NCBI GenBank assembly: GCA_934045905.1
Contig: OW203764.1
Coordinates: 23,183,109-23,247,108 of the forward strand
Direction: 5' to 3'
Origin: Leuctra nigra
Taxonomy: Eukaryota > Arthropoda > Insecta > Plecoptera > Leuctridae
Length of the DNA stretch: 64,000 bases
The notes under the pieces are model-generated. The model saw nothing but the letters and a program-made list of their open reading frames with translations. It was not told the origin of the DNA and made no database searches. Positions 23,103 to 36,675 of the stretch are shown piece after piece; positions within the stretch are counted from its first letter, which is position 1; each line of letters opens with the position of its first letter. Made by a program: the position numbers and the translations under genes.

Positions 23103-23250
23103 ACGAGAAAATGAAAAATGATTATGTAGCGAATTGCAATAAAAGTCACAAAATGTGGATATAACTTATACATTTTATTTCTCAGCCACAATAAAGTACT
23201 GAGATGGTTTCATTTCCTCAAACTCAAAATATTACTTCTTATAAGACATT

Positions 23251-23394
23251 GGAGTTAAATTCACGAAAAGTATTATCTGCTTATAAGTACAAATAACATT
23301 TAAAAGCAAAATAACTAGGTATGTTAAATGAAGGAATAATAAAAAAGATGATACGTATTAGCATTTAGCTAATATTTTGGTGAATCCAGCCCCT
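23251..23394. mobile_element. Small TIR element (MITE), copy 2
   Basis: Diverged copy of 3540-3675. The left end has AAATTCACGAAAAGTATTATC. The right end inverted reads GGGGCTGGATTCACCAAAAT. Both copies share an internal ATGTTAAATGAA. The left terminus has lost the GGGGCT, so this copy is older. Confidence 0.6.
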
Positions 23395-26300
23395 GAGATA
23401 TTTGAGATATTTAATATGTGCACATTTTTTCACCTCAGAGGAATTACAATTCTCTATTGTTCAAGCGAAGGTGTAACTAACTATGAAAATACGTGGAATG
23501 AAAATGCTGCAAGAAAATTCTGAAACTCTACATTAATGAAAACTATGATTAGATGACAAAGGACGGAAATATTGTGTTCACGTCATTTTCTCCCTTGTAT
23601 TTATTCCGTATATTAGTTCGTACAGAGTTTCAAACGATTTTATCCCCGAGGACGAGAGCAGGAAATCTGAAACTGTTCTTCAGCACAGCGTTCTCTATGA
23701 TTAGTTAGTTCGTCTAATGAAACCTAACCAGGGATGAAGGCAAAAGAATGTTCCGTTCAATCGACCTGTGTACTGACGACAGATACGTTACTGATTTTAT
23801 GATCTAACAGAGGTGCAATTTAAACTGTGTAGAGTTTCGTTCATGTTTACCTTTTGGCGCTGACGTTGCAAATAAAGCAAATGAAGTACAGATACAACAA
23901 AAGTTAGTAGGTTAGCCAGTTGATTAAATAACTATGTATAACAAATCTATGGTACAAAGTTTAACAGAAGTTCTCAACTCTATTATTCACTAAAAATATT
24001 TAAAACTGTGAACTAATAATCTTTTCTAAATGTCACCTAATCGCTAAAGTTTTAAATAGAAATCGAAAGGTTACAGATAATGTGGTCGTCTAATACCAAC
24101 TCCGTCACGAAACCGATGAATAAAACACACATCCGGAACCACCGGTGGCGTATTCTCATTCGAGAGGCACAGTTCTAAGAGGCATTGTCCGACGAGCTTG
24201 TGATTGCATAAGTCATAGAGTAATAACTTATACAACAATTCTCGATGACATATTCTCATCTGCGCGCAGACTGTCCGCCCAATGCCAGAAGTTTGTCTTT
24301 GAATAATTCAACGAACCGCTGTCGGTGGAACACACGTAGCTCGAGAATCGGAACAAAGAAAAGCTCTATTAGGTCATGGAGCTTTCAGGTCAACTGCAAA
24401 GACATGCAATGTCTAACAAGCCGATAATAATAGTATCCACATTGGTGGGCGGAGCGAAACTACGAGAAATAATTTACCTTATTGATCTAAAGAGGTAGAT
24501 TAGGGGGTGACGAGTTTGCAGAAATAGAGTGTTATTTAATATAAATGTATTACTCGATTAGGGCTTTAAAAATAATCAATTCTCCTGTGTCACGAACGCA
24601 CTCTTGTGACTTAAGGGTTATGGGTTCGAATTTCACTTCATATTGTCTAGACTTTAATAAAAAAAAAGGCAAATGGAAAAGTTAGTAAACAAAGTTTAAG
24701 TTTTTAATCACTATAAGTATTTTGGTGTAAAATTTTTAAGCCTTTCTCATGAAATTTAATTAACTTGACCATAAATACATGCTCTTAATGATATTCTTTG
24801 AACATTGTCAAAGTCAACTTATCTTAACAAATTATAGAAGTTTATCGTCTTTTCCAGCTGGGTTTTGATAGGAATTCGTAAAAGTAGCCTCGAGGGAAGT
24901 CACTCAGCTTTGTTCATCGGAAGTCGATTGATTATTTACTTCCTCCAATACTTCAAGTCCCAAACATTGTCTGAGAAAACACACTCAATCTTGCCTGGAG
25001 ATTATGTTGCAGTCCAAACGTCGAGTGGAAAGAAGAAAGTCTATAAAAACAACTTCACTTTACATTGAGCGATAATTAAGAACACTGCAGAACAATTCCT
25101 CGTCAGACCTGTCTTCAAAAATGTCAATGCTTTGAATTACAATAGGACGTAGAATGTTATATGAATAGATTAGGCAAATGATAAACAAATACATTGTTCA
25201 ACGCTGTACATAAATGAATAATAATGTTCATATTGTGTGTTCTAAGAATAATAACTGAATACAAAGTTTATAAGATCCCATTTAAATTTAATATCAATTC
25301 TAAATAAGTTAGCGTGCTCCAGCTTATCACAACAAACGTTAATTTATAAGACAAAAAGGTCGTGCGTTATATTACGGATATCCGCAAGGCGCTACCAATA
25401 TATGTTGGTGCAACATAAATAAATTTAATGTGCCTAGACTATGCCAAGATAGGTCGAGTTTACGCCTAAACGCTGCCCGCAGCACAGAGCTGTGTTGCGG
25501 GATGCATTTCAGGACCGGTTCCTCGATTTTAATAGAATGCTCTGATAATACATATTCTAGGTAAGAATTTACACTTTGAACGATAGTTTTTAATAAATAT
25601 ATTAATATGTAAAATACTTTGATCGGTTTTATATTTTATATTTAACTCAAATTGGGGTTCATACGATATTTTCTCAAACGCATTTACTGATACCAGGATG
25701 ATCATGATGTTTTCTTTTTGTTCTCACGATTTTAGCTCTTGAAAGAGTAGCTTTTGATAATAACGATGTAATATAAACCTTGTGAGAGGCGCAAAGTCAT
25801 GTTTGACGTGCGGTACAGCCACCTGGGTATTCATTAGTAAGGATTATTAATACTGTATAAAATACTACTCCTAGTCTTTGTGAACCTACACTTACTTATA
25901 AATATTAAAATCCACACAAAACGGCTTCATTAACGCTGGTTATTAGACACACGCTAACTAAGAGACGCTTCAGCGGATATTAAAAAAGTGTATTTCAGCT
26001 AAAGTCTTGTTACAGTGTTTGTAAAGAAAATTACATTAATTTCTAAAAATACTCAATATGGCGAAAATGTTTAATTTAATGTGAGCAAAAATACACGAAA
26101 TCCCAAACCGAACAGCAAATAGCATAATATTTATACAGGTCGGTAATATGCTTATTTTCATATCAATATTATTTTTTAATATACTATTTTTAATGTCGAA
26201 GACTTTCACTGCTGTATCATTATTTTCATGCGTGATTTATTTTGTCTGATATTTGCATTGCATTTTTAAATTTTTATTATTCTTTGTCAAGCAAATTTAT

Positions 26301-27820
26301 TATATTCATTCTAAAGGTTAAAATATTCATCTTTATACTACACTCTCAAAACATTAATTACTCCTGACAGTACTCTTTGAATGTAGTACAATTTTAGTTG
26401 TCTTTCTAATGACCTAACAACACATAATACATATTAACTGAAGGGTAGTTTTACCATATCTCATTGCTTTTGAACTTCATAAGTTAACAAACCTGTTGCA
26501 ATCTCATTGAAGAGGAGGAAGCAGATTACAGAATTGGAGGTACAGTTATTCAGTGATCTTGAAGTCAGGAGAATCTACCCTATTCTCCTTTGGATATAAA
26601 TCAAATTGTGAGTCACAAACTGTAACTAAATGTATGCTTACATTACAATTTAAAATATCTTAATAAATTGTCTGATATTCTATATCATTCGTATATTAAC
26701 ATGTATTTGGATAGATCATACCACTTATCTCAACTACAAACTTTTGCTTTCCATAATTTTATCAGGTTAAATACAGCCTAATAAACACTTCCATATTGTT
26801 TATTATTTAATGCAAAAACCTATTATATTATTGCTTCTTACTTTTTGACCATTATAAAAGAAAGAACAATATTAAGCACGTAGTTCATTGATTAGCTGTA
26901 CAAAAACCCTTAACATAAACTGTAAATCATGCATGCAAAAAAACATGCAACTTAACTACTTTGCATACTCTTTACCACATTAAATAGATTTATGATACTC
27001 ACACTAAGTTTACCATTTGAAACTTTGTCCCATTGTATACAACCTGTGCCCGAGCTTTAAAAAGTCCGGAATAGTGTCAGCTGGGGAGATAATCTCGTGT
27101 ACGACCGCGAAGGTAAAGTGTATACATTCTGCTATGTCCTGACAATATTTGCTGCCAACTATACCATAGAAACAATGGCATTAAGTTTTGATTTATCTTT
27201 ACGTCCTAGCGATTAAAAGCGCATTTACGTTTTCCCGTAACAATGCTTGATCTACATAATGCCACGTAACGCTGGGCCTTCGGAGCAGTCAAATATGTGC
27301 ACGCTATAAGATTAGTCCAGAGGTGCAATTATTTATTCATACGTGCGAAATTTCAACGATAATAATATTATAAAATGAGTGTTGCGAGAGTGGCATTATC
27401 GATTAAATTAGCACGGTTAAATGGAATATGTTATGGACAGCAGATTTACTGCTCAAAGTGCATGTAATTTAATCATAAACGTCGGATATACTTTGTAGAG
27501 TAGAACAGTGCGCGTTTTGTTTTGCTTTTTGAATACATTACGTTTATAAGGTATTAGAATATTTTAACACGATGCAGGTTAAAGCGGTATAAAATTTTAT
27601 TTCATACCATCCATGATTACTAAAGCATGGCTTTTCTAATATCATTCGAAACTTCTCTATAAGCCAACGGCTACTATTATGCCTCCAAGAAACTGAGTCG
27701 CCCATTTATTGTAGCACGTAAAGATTATAAATCAAAGAAACTCTTGTGTAAATAAGCTCGTGGTCAATTAAATATCACTACAAAATATATAAATATATTT
27801 AAATATAACTAATGGTGATA
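23395..27820. other. Long unique AT-rich stretch
   Basis: No gene or transposon supported. One strong hairpin lies at 25476-25501. Confidence 0.5.
25476..25501. other. Near-perfect 26-bp palindrome
   Basis: CCCGCAGCACAG and CTGTGTTGCGGG pair over 12 positions with one G-T wobble and only two bases at the centre. It is GC-rich in an AT-rich region. Confidence 0.7.
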
Positions 27821-27864
27821 CCTGCTTAGCATGGCCAGGGATAGGCCGGCTCGTGCTAAACAGG
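27821..27864. other. Strong imperfect hairpin
   Basis: CCTGCTTAGCATG pairs with CGTGCTAAACAGG (13 positions, one mismatch, one G-U), continued by GCC/GGC around an AGGGATA loop. The preserved stem in otherwise AT-rich DNA suggests a structured transcript or element end. No family recognised. Confidence 0.6.
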
Positions 27865-30800
27865 ATTATCTTTGGATAAAATTGTCATAAATTATACGAA
27901 ATATCGTTTATTTTTTATCTACAATATCTCGGTAAAACGAACATTCTGCACAGCATTTTATTAATGAAATAACACATAAATAAACTTTCTCTCACAAGAA
28001 CTAATTATAAAGTAAAATTAGAACGCAGAAAATAATTCAAATAGTTTCATCGTTCATCTTGATGATAAAACCGGGTGCGGTAAACTATAGGTTTCTATTG
28101 ACGGAATACGGTGTCTCTTGCGTGGTCCAATACGCACAAGTCCCGAAGTTAACAGAGGTTTTGTGATTGATGAGGGAATGAAAAACTCTCGAGAAAGATA
28201 TCCCGCACAGTTTAGGAAAATTGTTTTTCAAGTGAGCTTTCTTCCGTCGCAAGCCGTTTTCTGGTCTAATGGAAACATTTCCAGCCGACGGAGAATCACT
28301 AGATATTTGTCAGACACATACTTTCGGAAGAAGGAGAAACTCGAATAAACCTGAGTAGTGCTTCATAACAAAAAAAGTGTTTCAGTGTCTGCAAACAGCC
28401 TGTTTTTCAATAGAAACGTGTTCTTACTCCTTTTCAGCATGATGCTTCTTCTCTTATCCGAAGGTAACCCACAAAATGTAAGTTATGAGCAACCATTAAA
28501 GCATAGGGCCGGTAACCCGAAGGATCTGGGTTCGATTCCCAGTCGGGGTGCGCGTTTTTATTTCGCAGGTTACCTCCAAAAAACCATAGCGCCGTTTTGG
28601 AAAGTTTTTGTTTCCGGTTTCTTGTTGTTAAATGGAGGCAACGTTATTAAAATTAGATGATTTATTCTCGTTATAATCTTCCGAGCAGTAATAAACATTT
28701 TCAAAGGAAGTCTTAAATTTTAAATCGACTTAAAATATGTCAAAGGAATTAATTAAATTATTGACAGTCTAGATCTGCGTGCTATATTTTACCATAATAA
28801 TATTTGGTAAATCTTCAAAAAATCAGAAAAATATGAATTACCTCTTAATTTTGAAAACTCGTTTTGTTCAGACCGGAGCTCACGATTTTAACAATTTTTA
28901 AATAAAAATAAGTAATTGAAAGTTTCTTTGTAATAAAACATCGCAAGTGAAGAAAATGTAATTAGCAACCATCTTGCCTTAAAAGCATCAGTTCAAAGTC
29001 CCCCTGCATTCTGATTGGAGCATGAAAGCGGAAATTAGTTCACGTTTCGATCAGCTTGTTGTGAACTAGAAGAGTTACTTACAGAGTCTCGGAGTTGACG
29101 TTGACTGGGTGGCAGAGGGTGGGGGTTGAAACAACGTCGTCGCGGCAGAGGGGTGGCAGGAGTAGACAGAGGTCAGATGGCATCTGCGATTGGATCTAGA
29201 CGGAAGGTCAAGAGGTGATTCATAGAGCTCTCGGGAGCGATGAATGACTTTTTTATCCTGGCCAATCTATATTCATATAGTACAACTTTTTTTCCGTCAC
29301 AAACTCGTCGCAAAATTTATTTCCTATTTCAACATCTGACCCTAAATATACCCTCTCTAATTTTATGACACTGACTTAATGAAAGCTTTCAACGCACCCA
29401 CTCAAATTAGAATGCAAATAACACCGGCTCGGCAAAGCGGCAGTAAAAAGATTGGGTTAAAGCCTTTCACCCAACGGTATTCAAAATCTGATGCGCTGTT
29501 CCCACGTCTGGTGTCGACACTAATATTCTGTATGGCAAATGAGATCACAACATCAATATATTCACACGTGACCATATTGACATTGCCACGTCTCCACTCC
29601 CCCCCCCCCCCCCTTCCACTCCGTTCCTCCCCAATGAGCTTGTTCGGTGACAGTGCCAAGTGTAACTCTCTGTGACACGATGCGACGCCTCACGCCCCGC
29701 CGCCGCGACGCTGCCCGCGTGAAACCTCAATGACGACGCTCGGACGCTGATGGCATTATCCGCGGCCACGGGGCAGAGCCGCGCATTTTGCCGCTACTTA
29801 GTTGACGGATAATTAAAAAGAATTATTTACTTTGAAGGAAGAGTTGAGTATTACATTATTTGTAAATAAGTCAAGAAACCAGCAACCCTGGCAAGACCAT
29901 GTTTGCGAAAATTAATTTATGCATAAATCCATCACGCCCCAAAAACCATTTGGAATATGTTTCGCTCGACCTCTCACCCCTCTCTGTCACTCGAACGGAC
30001 GGTCGAACGGGCGCGACATGTCGACGTTTGCTTACATGTGGCAGAATGAAATTAGCGCAACACTGCCACAGAAAATACGCTAATTGATGTTACAATGTTC
30101 GTCGAAAATTTTGCGAGTCGCTGAGCACAGTGCCGCTTTTTTCCCAAAATAATGTTTTTACAAATAATTACAAATGGTGGCAGAAATGGTATCATATAAA
30201 AAATTTGAGGATATAATTAAAGATGAAACGTGGAAACACTACCAAACACAAGTGATAATTGTCCGTCCTTGCGTTTATGAGCAACAATTACTGAACTTTA
30301 CACTTATGGCGAACCTTAGTACGCCGGCTTCTCTTTCACAACAAAGTTACACAACAACCTGAGATGTGTCTCCAGAGAAACGTTGAACTAAACTCAGAAA
30401 CTTTCTATTCAAGTACCTCCATCGCTCACGTCTTCACTTTCAAAGTGTTCACTGTTTTCAAAATTTTAAACAGAAAGTCGAAAGTCCGTATAAATGTATT
30501 TCGATCTCTTAAACTATGCAAACTGAATGGACAGACATATTGTGTAAGAGCCAATGCAATGTAAAATGGTATTCAGGGAGTCGCCTCTTGTGATACCTGG
30601 TTTGAAACAAATTTACTATCAATTGCATTTGGGGTGTGTATTAACCCAATATAATTATTTCTATACCTACCAACTATACCTTCCTACCCTTCACGATTTT
30701 TGTTAATTGGTAATGTCCCCTTTTCCATGCCTTGAGTATTTATACAGTATTTCGAAGAATATATTATAATCGCTTTTTAGCCAGCCAAATTAAATTCTAT

Positions 30801-30882
30801 GTGGTATTATAAGCACCTTCCAATTCTCTACAAAGTTGGCAAGTTTACCCGGTCCGACAAAACCCATAAGTTTTTTAATCGG
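27865..30882. other. Non-coding stretch with CpG-rich patch
   Basis: No gene supported. A tRNA-like relic is at 28502-28550. A CpG-rich patch about 29640-29790 (CGCCGCCGCGACG, CCGCGGCC) follows a C15-16 run at 29599-29613 and could be promoter-proximal sequence of a gene outside the visible evidence. Confidence 0.4.
28502..28550 (+). repeat. tRNA-derived 3' half (threonine-like)
   Basis: Anticodon stem GGG/CCC with loop CCGGTAA (anticodon GGT, threonine) and an intact T-arm CTGGG-TTCGATT-CCCAG, followed by TCGGGGTG. The 5' half and acceptor partner are not recognisable and position 33 is C instead of T. A SINE head or pseudogene is more likely than a gene. Confidence 0.4.
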
Positions 30883-30918
30883 AAACCCCACTTTAAAATA
30901 ACACTTAAAGTGGGGTTT
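30883..30918. other. Perfect 14-bp stem hairpin
   Basis: AAACCCCACTTTAA, an 8-nt loop, then TTAAAGTGGGGTTT. Confidence 0.85.
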
Positions 30919-33900
30919 GAGGCATTGGGAAATTTACCGTGCCATAATAGTGCATAATATATTAACTATGCAACATTTTTTCCCCCGGGATCTCCATGAT
31001 TCATTGGACAGTAATAAGAAAGTTGAATAGAGGTAACTTAAACATATTAATCAACCTTATTATGCTATATAAATGACCATAAATTGAAAGAAACTTTTCA
31101 TTTGACTATAACGTAACCCAGGTCTTTGAAGCGAATCATTTTTTAAACCGTGCCCCAAACACTCCAAAAATGAAAAATAAAACAGAACATTGAATTATTC
31201 AGGGGGTTTGGGCTTTGTCAATAAAGCCCTGGTGTCGCCACAAAGGTAATCTCAGTCTACCTTCAAGGTTTATGGCCATAGGAGAGTTCATCTTCCTTGG
31301 TAAATCATTAATTTTAAAATTTGCTCCTTCACTTGCATTAATAAAATTAGATTGGAGTTGAAATGAAAAAACACATGCGTTGACTCGGAAAATGGCCGGA
31401 AACAATATTTACATGGGCCACGGAACTGCAATATCTCATCTCAGACTAGAATATTGATGATGCGGAGTCGCGCTTTCTTTTCGTGAATAGAATTCTCGAC
31501 GCCGGCGTCGGTGGGCACCGCGACGCCGAAAAGTCGACGTTGAATTATTTACACGTGCAGTGTGTCATATTTGCCTTGTTTATTGTTTACAATGTCGAGT
31601 GAAAGAGAGGCGTCGGCGAGGTGTGGAGTCGGACGCCATGAGAAGGAATGTGAACCAAGTGTTGGCAGTGAGCGGAATCGCTACCTGCCGGCTGGAATGA
31701 AAACAATTCGGATGCTTGGCATGCCGTGCACGGTTCGATCATTTATTATTTGAATTCTGCTAGCGAAACGTCGTGTTCAGCGTACTATTGAGTTGACAGG
31801 TTCAAAATCTTCACGTCCAATGTGCCAGCATTCTCACCGAGCACTTAATAATGTATACAATTTCGGAGTAAGATTAGTTAATGGCCAATCCACCGATTTG
31901 CCCATCGGGTTATCCGTTTCAGACTGTAACGGTATTGTTGAAGATAGACTATAATATGTTGAAGCGCGAAAGTTAAGGAGAATTAATGGCCATAGTGACT
32001 ACATATTAACAATTTTGATCTCCTAAAAGATTTAGCCCAATTTTAATTCAGAATTTTGCTGAATTAAAATTTTGCAAATTATGATACTTTAATGAAAAAT
32101 TAAATCGTTTTTATGTCTATCTTCATGTCAAGAGAGAAATTATTTCAGCAAAAGTCCATCTTAAACGAGATCATCAGTAACTAAAATAGCAGTTTGGACG
32201 TCGATCACGTCCTCAAATGTCATAAAAATTGCTGAATCAAGAAATCCGAAGCAAATAACACGAGTATAAACGGAATTTTCCGCGCATTCTTGTAGCCATT
32301 AACCAATTATCGATATGTACTGGCATTTATCATCCATCTTCATTCAATACAACGACTAGGTCATTGAGTGAAGAACTTCAAGAACTCACGCCATGAACAT
32401 TGATCCATGAGGCGTGTTGGAAATAGTGTCAGATACTAACCGCTGATAAACAGCCTCAACTCGCAGAATATGTTCCACAATCGTGATGAATTTGCACGAC
32501 CTAGTAATTCACACGGCCTTATCACGGTGCGTAAAGGAAGGACAACGCCGCGTTGTAAACTTGGTCGTGAACATGTTCATCATAGAACATAAAACAGAAA
32601 TGTAGATACAGGATAGATAGTATAAAACATGATATAATGAGTGTTTAAAATTCGAGCTGGGTGTTCGTCTGAAATACTGTTATCAGCGGGGGGTTGAAAT
32701 TTGAACAAGGTGCGGCAAGGAAATGGCAGAGTTTCCCTGATAAGCAGGTTGGGTAGATAGGAAATGAAGTGTACTATATATATACTTATCCAATGAAGTG
32801 AAAATGTATGATTCTATTTTTGTCTCTTCTCAGCTCCCTTGGTATTCGAATTGAGTTCCTGGGAATGTCACATTTGCATTCGTTTCAGTGTACCTCGGAG
32901 ACGGTATTTGCGCTTGAAATATTTACAATATATATAAAAGAGGTTGGCTTGACGAAAAACACTTTTGTTTCGCGTACCGAGCTCTCTAACCGTTCCGAAT
33001 AAGGTCACAGGTCACTTTCATTAAAGAAACAAAATGAGAAAAAGGTAAGATTTGTGTTATACTTAGAGTCAGCCGCGCAAATGTTACGGCACGCTCGAGG
33101 AGAAACTTTACATCCAAGAAAGAATTTATTGTATCCAATTGTATTCTGAATCGTGTTTTATATAAGACAACGTGCAAGTGCTTCAAATGCTCAAGAATCC
33201 AAGCTGCACTCCTTAGGATCGAAGAGTTTCTGAATGAAAAATATTAGTTTATGACGAAGAATTCTAGAATTCTAGAAAGCTCATAAAACTCTAGTACTTC
33301 TCATGGATGCAATATATACACCACACCACCACTACACCGATTGTGTATCTTTTGTTGCCTGTCGATCGACAACTCCTATGCGAATAATATGATAGTTGAT
33401 CGACTATAATGACGTGTCAATGCTAATCTCATGTCGATCGACTAGACGATAATTTTACGATCGATGTGTAAAGCAAAATCACTCTTTACTCAGCATTTCA
33501 TTCTTGACTCATCACAGTCAGCACAATTGTATACTAATTTATATGTTAAAGTATACTAATTGACGGTATGTAAATAGAATCAGCGCCTCATTCTTATAAT
33601 ATGTGATCGAGTGATGATCAATTGATATACAATGATGATCGGTGCTCCACTATGTTCTTAATATTGATTGATTTCTAAGACATTTTGAAAATCCCTAACA
33701 TGAACGAAGAAAGATGTGAGACCTACCGTATTCTTCTCCAACCCCCAGTTATTGAATACCATCATTAAAATTCAAATGTTCGCAGTTATAACGTCAACAT
33801 GTTGTACTTTTACATTATTCATATTGACCCAACGTCTCTGGGCCACATTATCATCTGATATGCACTGTCTACCGGCCACCGCAAGAAACAGTGCTGCGAT

Positions 33901-34283
33901 GTTGTGGTGCATGACACGTCCAACAGATCTTACACAGGTTTCCCGTATACCAACATGTGGCTTCTTTTCACGCTCACTATGCACTCACGGTCAGAAGAAT
34001 TGACGCTATAGATTATGTAATGAGGTGGTTTGATTGGTTCTTATAATCAAACCTTATAACGCTGCTTGTTCGAAATCTGCTTTTACCTCTGTGTTTTCGC
34101 AGGGATATCATGTTTTAAAAAAAGGCTTAGATTCTTGCGACCAGTTTATTATAATTTTCCTACTCTTCTTTTCCATTTCCAAAATATCAATCTGCTAGCA
34201 CTAACAGTTAATTTGGATAAATACATTAGTTTTTCGGTTCATTGTTCTCTGATAATGAATTAATGACGTGAACAGGATATAGT
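30919..34283. other. Non-coding stretch
   Basis: No gene supported. A CpG-rich block about 31480-31735 contains the perfect palindrome CGACGCCGGCGTCG (31498-31511). An ATG in fair context at 31591 opens 54 codons with no recognised domain. Two identical GTCGATCGAC palindromes lie at 33361 and 33433. Confidence 0.4.
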
Positions 34284-35164
34284 TGAGCGAGCGAAGCGAG
34301 CGTCTCCTTTTGGCTCTTTTGGCACGGATCTCTGTTTTTTTTTTTTTTTTTTTTTTTTGTCTGTCGTCTGCTCGTATACAGGTCGCACCGTTTATTCGAT
34401 CGAGCTGAAATTTTGCACACATGTCCAGACCAAATATGAGATTTGCAGACCCTAATTTTTTTGAAATCCCCTGATTGGTTCAAATTTAAAAAAAATTATC
34501 TTTCGATTGGTAGGTCCAATCATTTTGAAATTTAGAAAAGTCATTGCAACCAACATTTTACCCAATCATAAAAAGTTTAAGCAAAATCCTCCCATTGGTT
34601 CAAATTTGAAACCATTTTTCCGGTGATTTTGTAATTTAAACTAGAACCGATTGACCGACCAACTTAAAATTTCGCATGGTCATTGGTGCCAACATTTAAG
34701 GTATTTTTGCTTTTTTTCAGTCTAATCTGTCGTTATTTTCAAAAGTTTTGTAATTTTAGGGACATTTTGTGTGTTGGCTGTCAAATTCACGGCGACTTCG
34801 AATCTTCAGTTCAAGGCAAGGTAGTTAGAGAAGAAAGTTTCAAACGAAATGAAACTAATGATATTGTGAACACAGTAATATCATATCATATGAGTGGTTC
34901 CAGGTATATTGTTTGAAAGATATTTTGTGATTTTTGAAACTTAACAAGGAACCGTTCAATCGAAGGTTTAATCGATCAACTTAAAACTTAGCAAGGTTAT
35001 TGGGACCAATATTTTTGGAGATTTTGGAGATATTTATACAAGTCTGTGACGAAATTCAAGAATTATTGGCTTTTAATGACATTTTCGATATACAGAATTT
35101 CGGTTCGAGGTGTTGCGCGTATCAGTGCTCGCTCATTAACGCGTTATTCAGAGCGTTTTCCTAG
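34284..35164 (+). mobile_element. Family B Helitron-like element, copy 2
   Basis: 881 bp with the same TGAGCGAGCGAAGCGAGCG start, poly-T tract, degenerate internal units and GAGCGTTTTCCTAG end as copy 1, to which it is the closest by eye. Flanked by T at both sides. No coding capacity. Confidence 0.75.
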
Positions 35165-35749
35165 TTTATTGTATTTATGAATGTAAAAAGGAAAAATATA
35201 GCTGCACTCGAAGGTATTTCTTAAATATCGTAATTAAACTGAAAGTTGAAACCATGAAAAATTTAAGAAAATAATAATTACATGTATTTCATGTGGCGAC
35301 CTAAAAAATAAAATACTAAGTTATAAAATTCTTGTGGCCAAACTCGACAAGGAGTTCCCATTTGCCTATGTTTCTATTTTTTCAACTTTGAGCAGTGTTT
35401 TGGCTAGTATTGCAAATTGGTGTTTGCACTTTAGATACTTTTTAGATGATACTTTAGATATCTCCGTTTATCTTCGAGTGCAGCCGACTCTTAACCGACA
35501 GATAAAATATTAATCCCACAACAAAAATATATTAATTTTACCCAGAGAGAGAAGCGGAATATAATCTTGACCGCTTCTGTACCCTGAAATTAGTGACGTC
35601 AATAACCCTCAGATGGATCTGTCTAGAGATTTCTATATAAATTAGAGACACTCCAACACCTCCCTAAACACCCATTCAAATGGAACCTCGGTGCTAGCTA
35701 TACGTTCCATGACAAATCAGTCCTATCCTGCTAGTTATCATGCAGTTAT
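35165..35749. other. Unique spacer between family B copies
   Basis: AT-rich, no element recognised. It differs from the other inter-copy spacer, so copies 2-4 are independent insertions. Confidence 0.5.
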
Positions 35750-36675
35750 TGAGCGAGCGTTGCGAGCGTCACCACGGTACTCTTATGGCACTTTCTCTGT
35801 GTGTTTTTTTTTGTTTGTTTGTTTATTTTTTTGTGGTCACAGCCCAGGTCAAACCGCTCAAGCAATCGATCTGAAATTTTGTACACATACTAACGTAGTC
35901 TATGAGGTCCCTGGGATCGTTTTTGAACGGGATCCCGTGATTGGTTCAAATTTAAAAAAAAAATATCTTTTGATTGGTTGTTCCGATCAATTTGAAATTT
36001 TGACAAGTCATTTCAACCAACATTGTACCCAATCTTACAAAGTTTCAGCCAAATACTCCCATTGGTTAAAATTTAAAAAAATCTTTCATATGATTTTTGA
36101 AATTTAAACTAGAACCATATGACCGATCAACTTAAAACTTGGCATGGTCATTGGGACCAACATTATCTGTATTTTTGACAATTTTCAGACTAATCTGTGT
36201 TTAAATCCAAAAGTTCTTGACATTTTACGGACATTTTGCGTGTTTGCTGTCAAATTACTCAAAAATGTTGATCACGGCTACTTCGACTCTTTATAGTTCC
36301 AAGGTATTTAGAGCAGAAACTTTCAAACGTATGAAACTGATATGACCGTTCAACAGATCGGTTTAATACTGTGTAAGTATACACACTTTTATCATATGAG
36401 TGGTCCCAGGTATATTTTTTAAAAATAGATCCTATGATTTTTGAATATTAACAAGGAACATTTTAATCATAAAGGTTCAATCGATCAACTTAAACCTTTG
36501 CATGGTTATTGGGACTAATACTTCAGGAATATTTGGAGATTTTTATACCTACAAGTCTGACGAATTTTAAGAATTATTGGCCTTTAATGATATTTTCGAT
36601 AGACATAATTTCGGTTCGAGGTGTTGCGCGCGTCCGTGCTCGCTCATCAACGCGTTACACAGAGCGTTTTCCTAG
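35750..36675 (+). mobile_element. Family B Helitron-like element, copy 3
   Basis: 926 bp. The start is TGAGCGAGCGTTGCGAGCGTC and the 5' part carries CACAGCCCAGGTCAAACCGC in place of the version in copies 1 and 2. It shares this with copy 4, so they form a subfamily. Ends GAGCGTTTTCCTAG followed by T. Confidence 0.75.

Noticed and set aside
24590..24640. tRNA gene suggested by GGGTTCGAATTTC
   Set aside because: Only a B-box-like stretch; no matching A box, anticodon stem or acceptor stem.
31562..31753. First exon with ATG in good context
   Set aside because: The frame stops after 54 codons from the better ATG with no consensus donor seen; kept only as part of a CpG-rich block.
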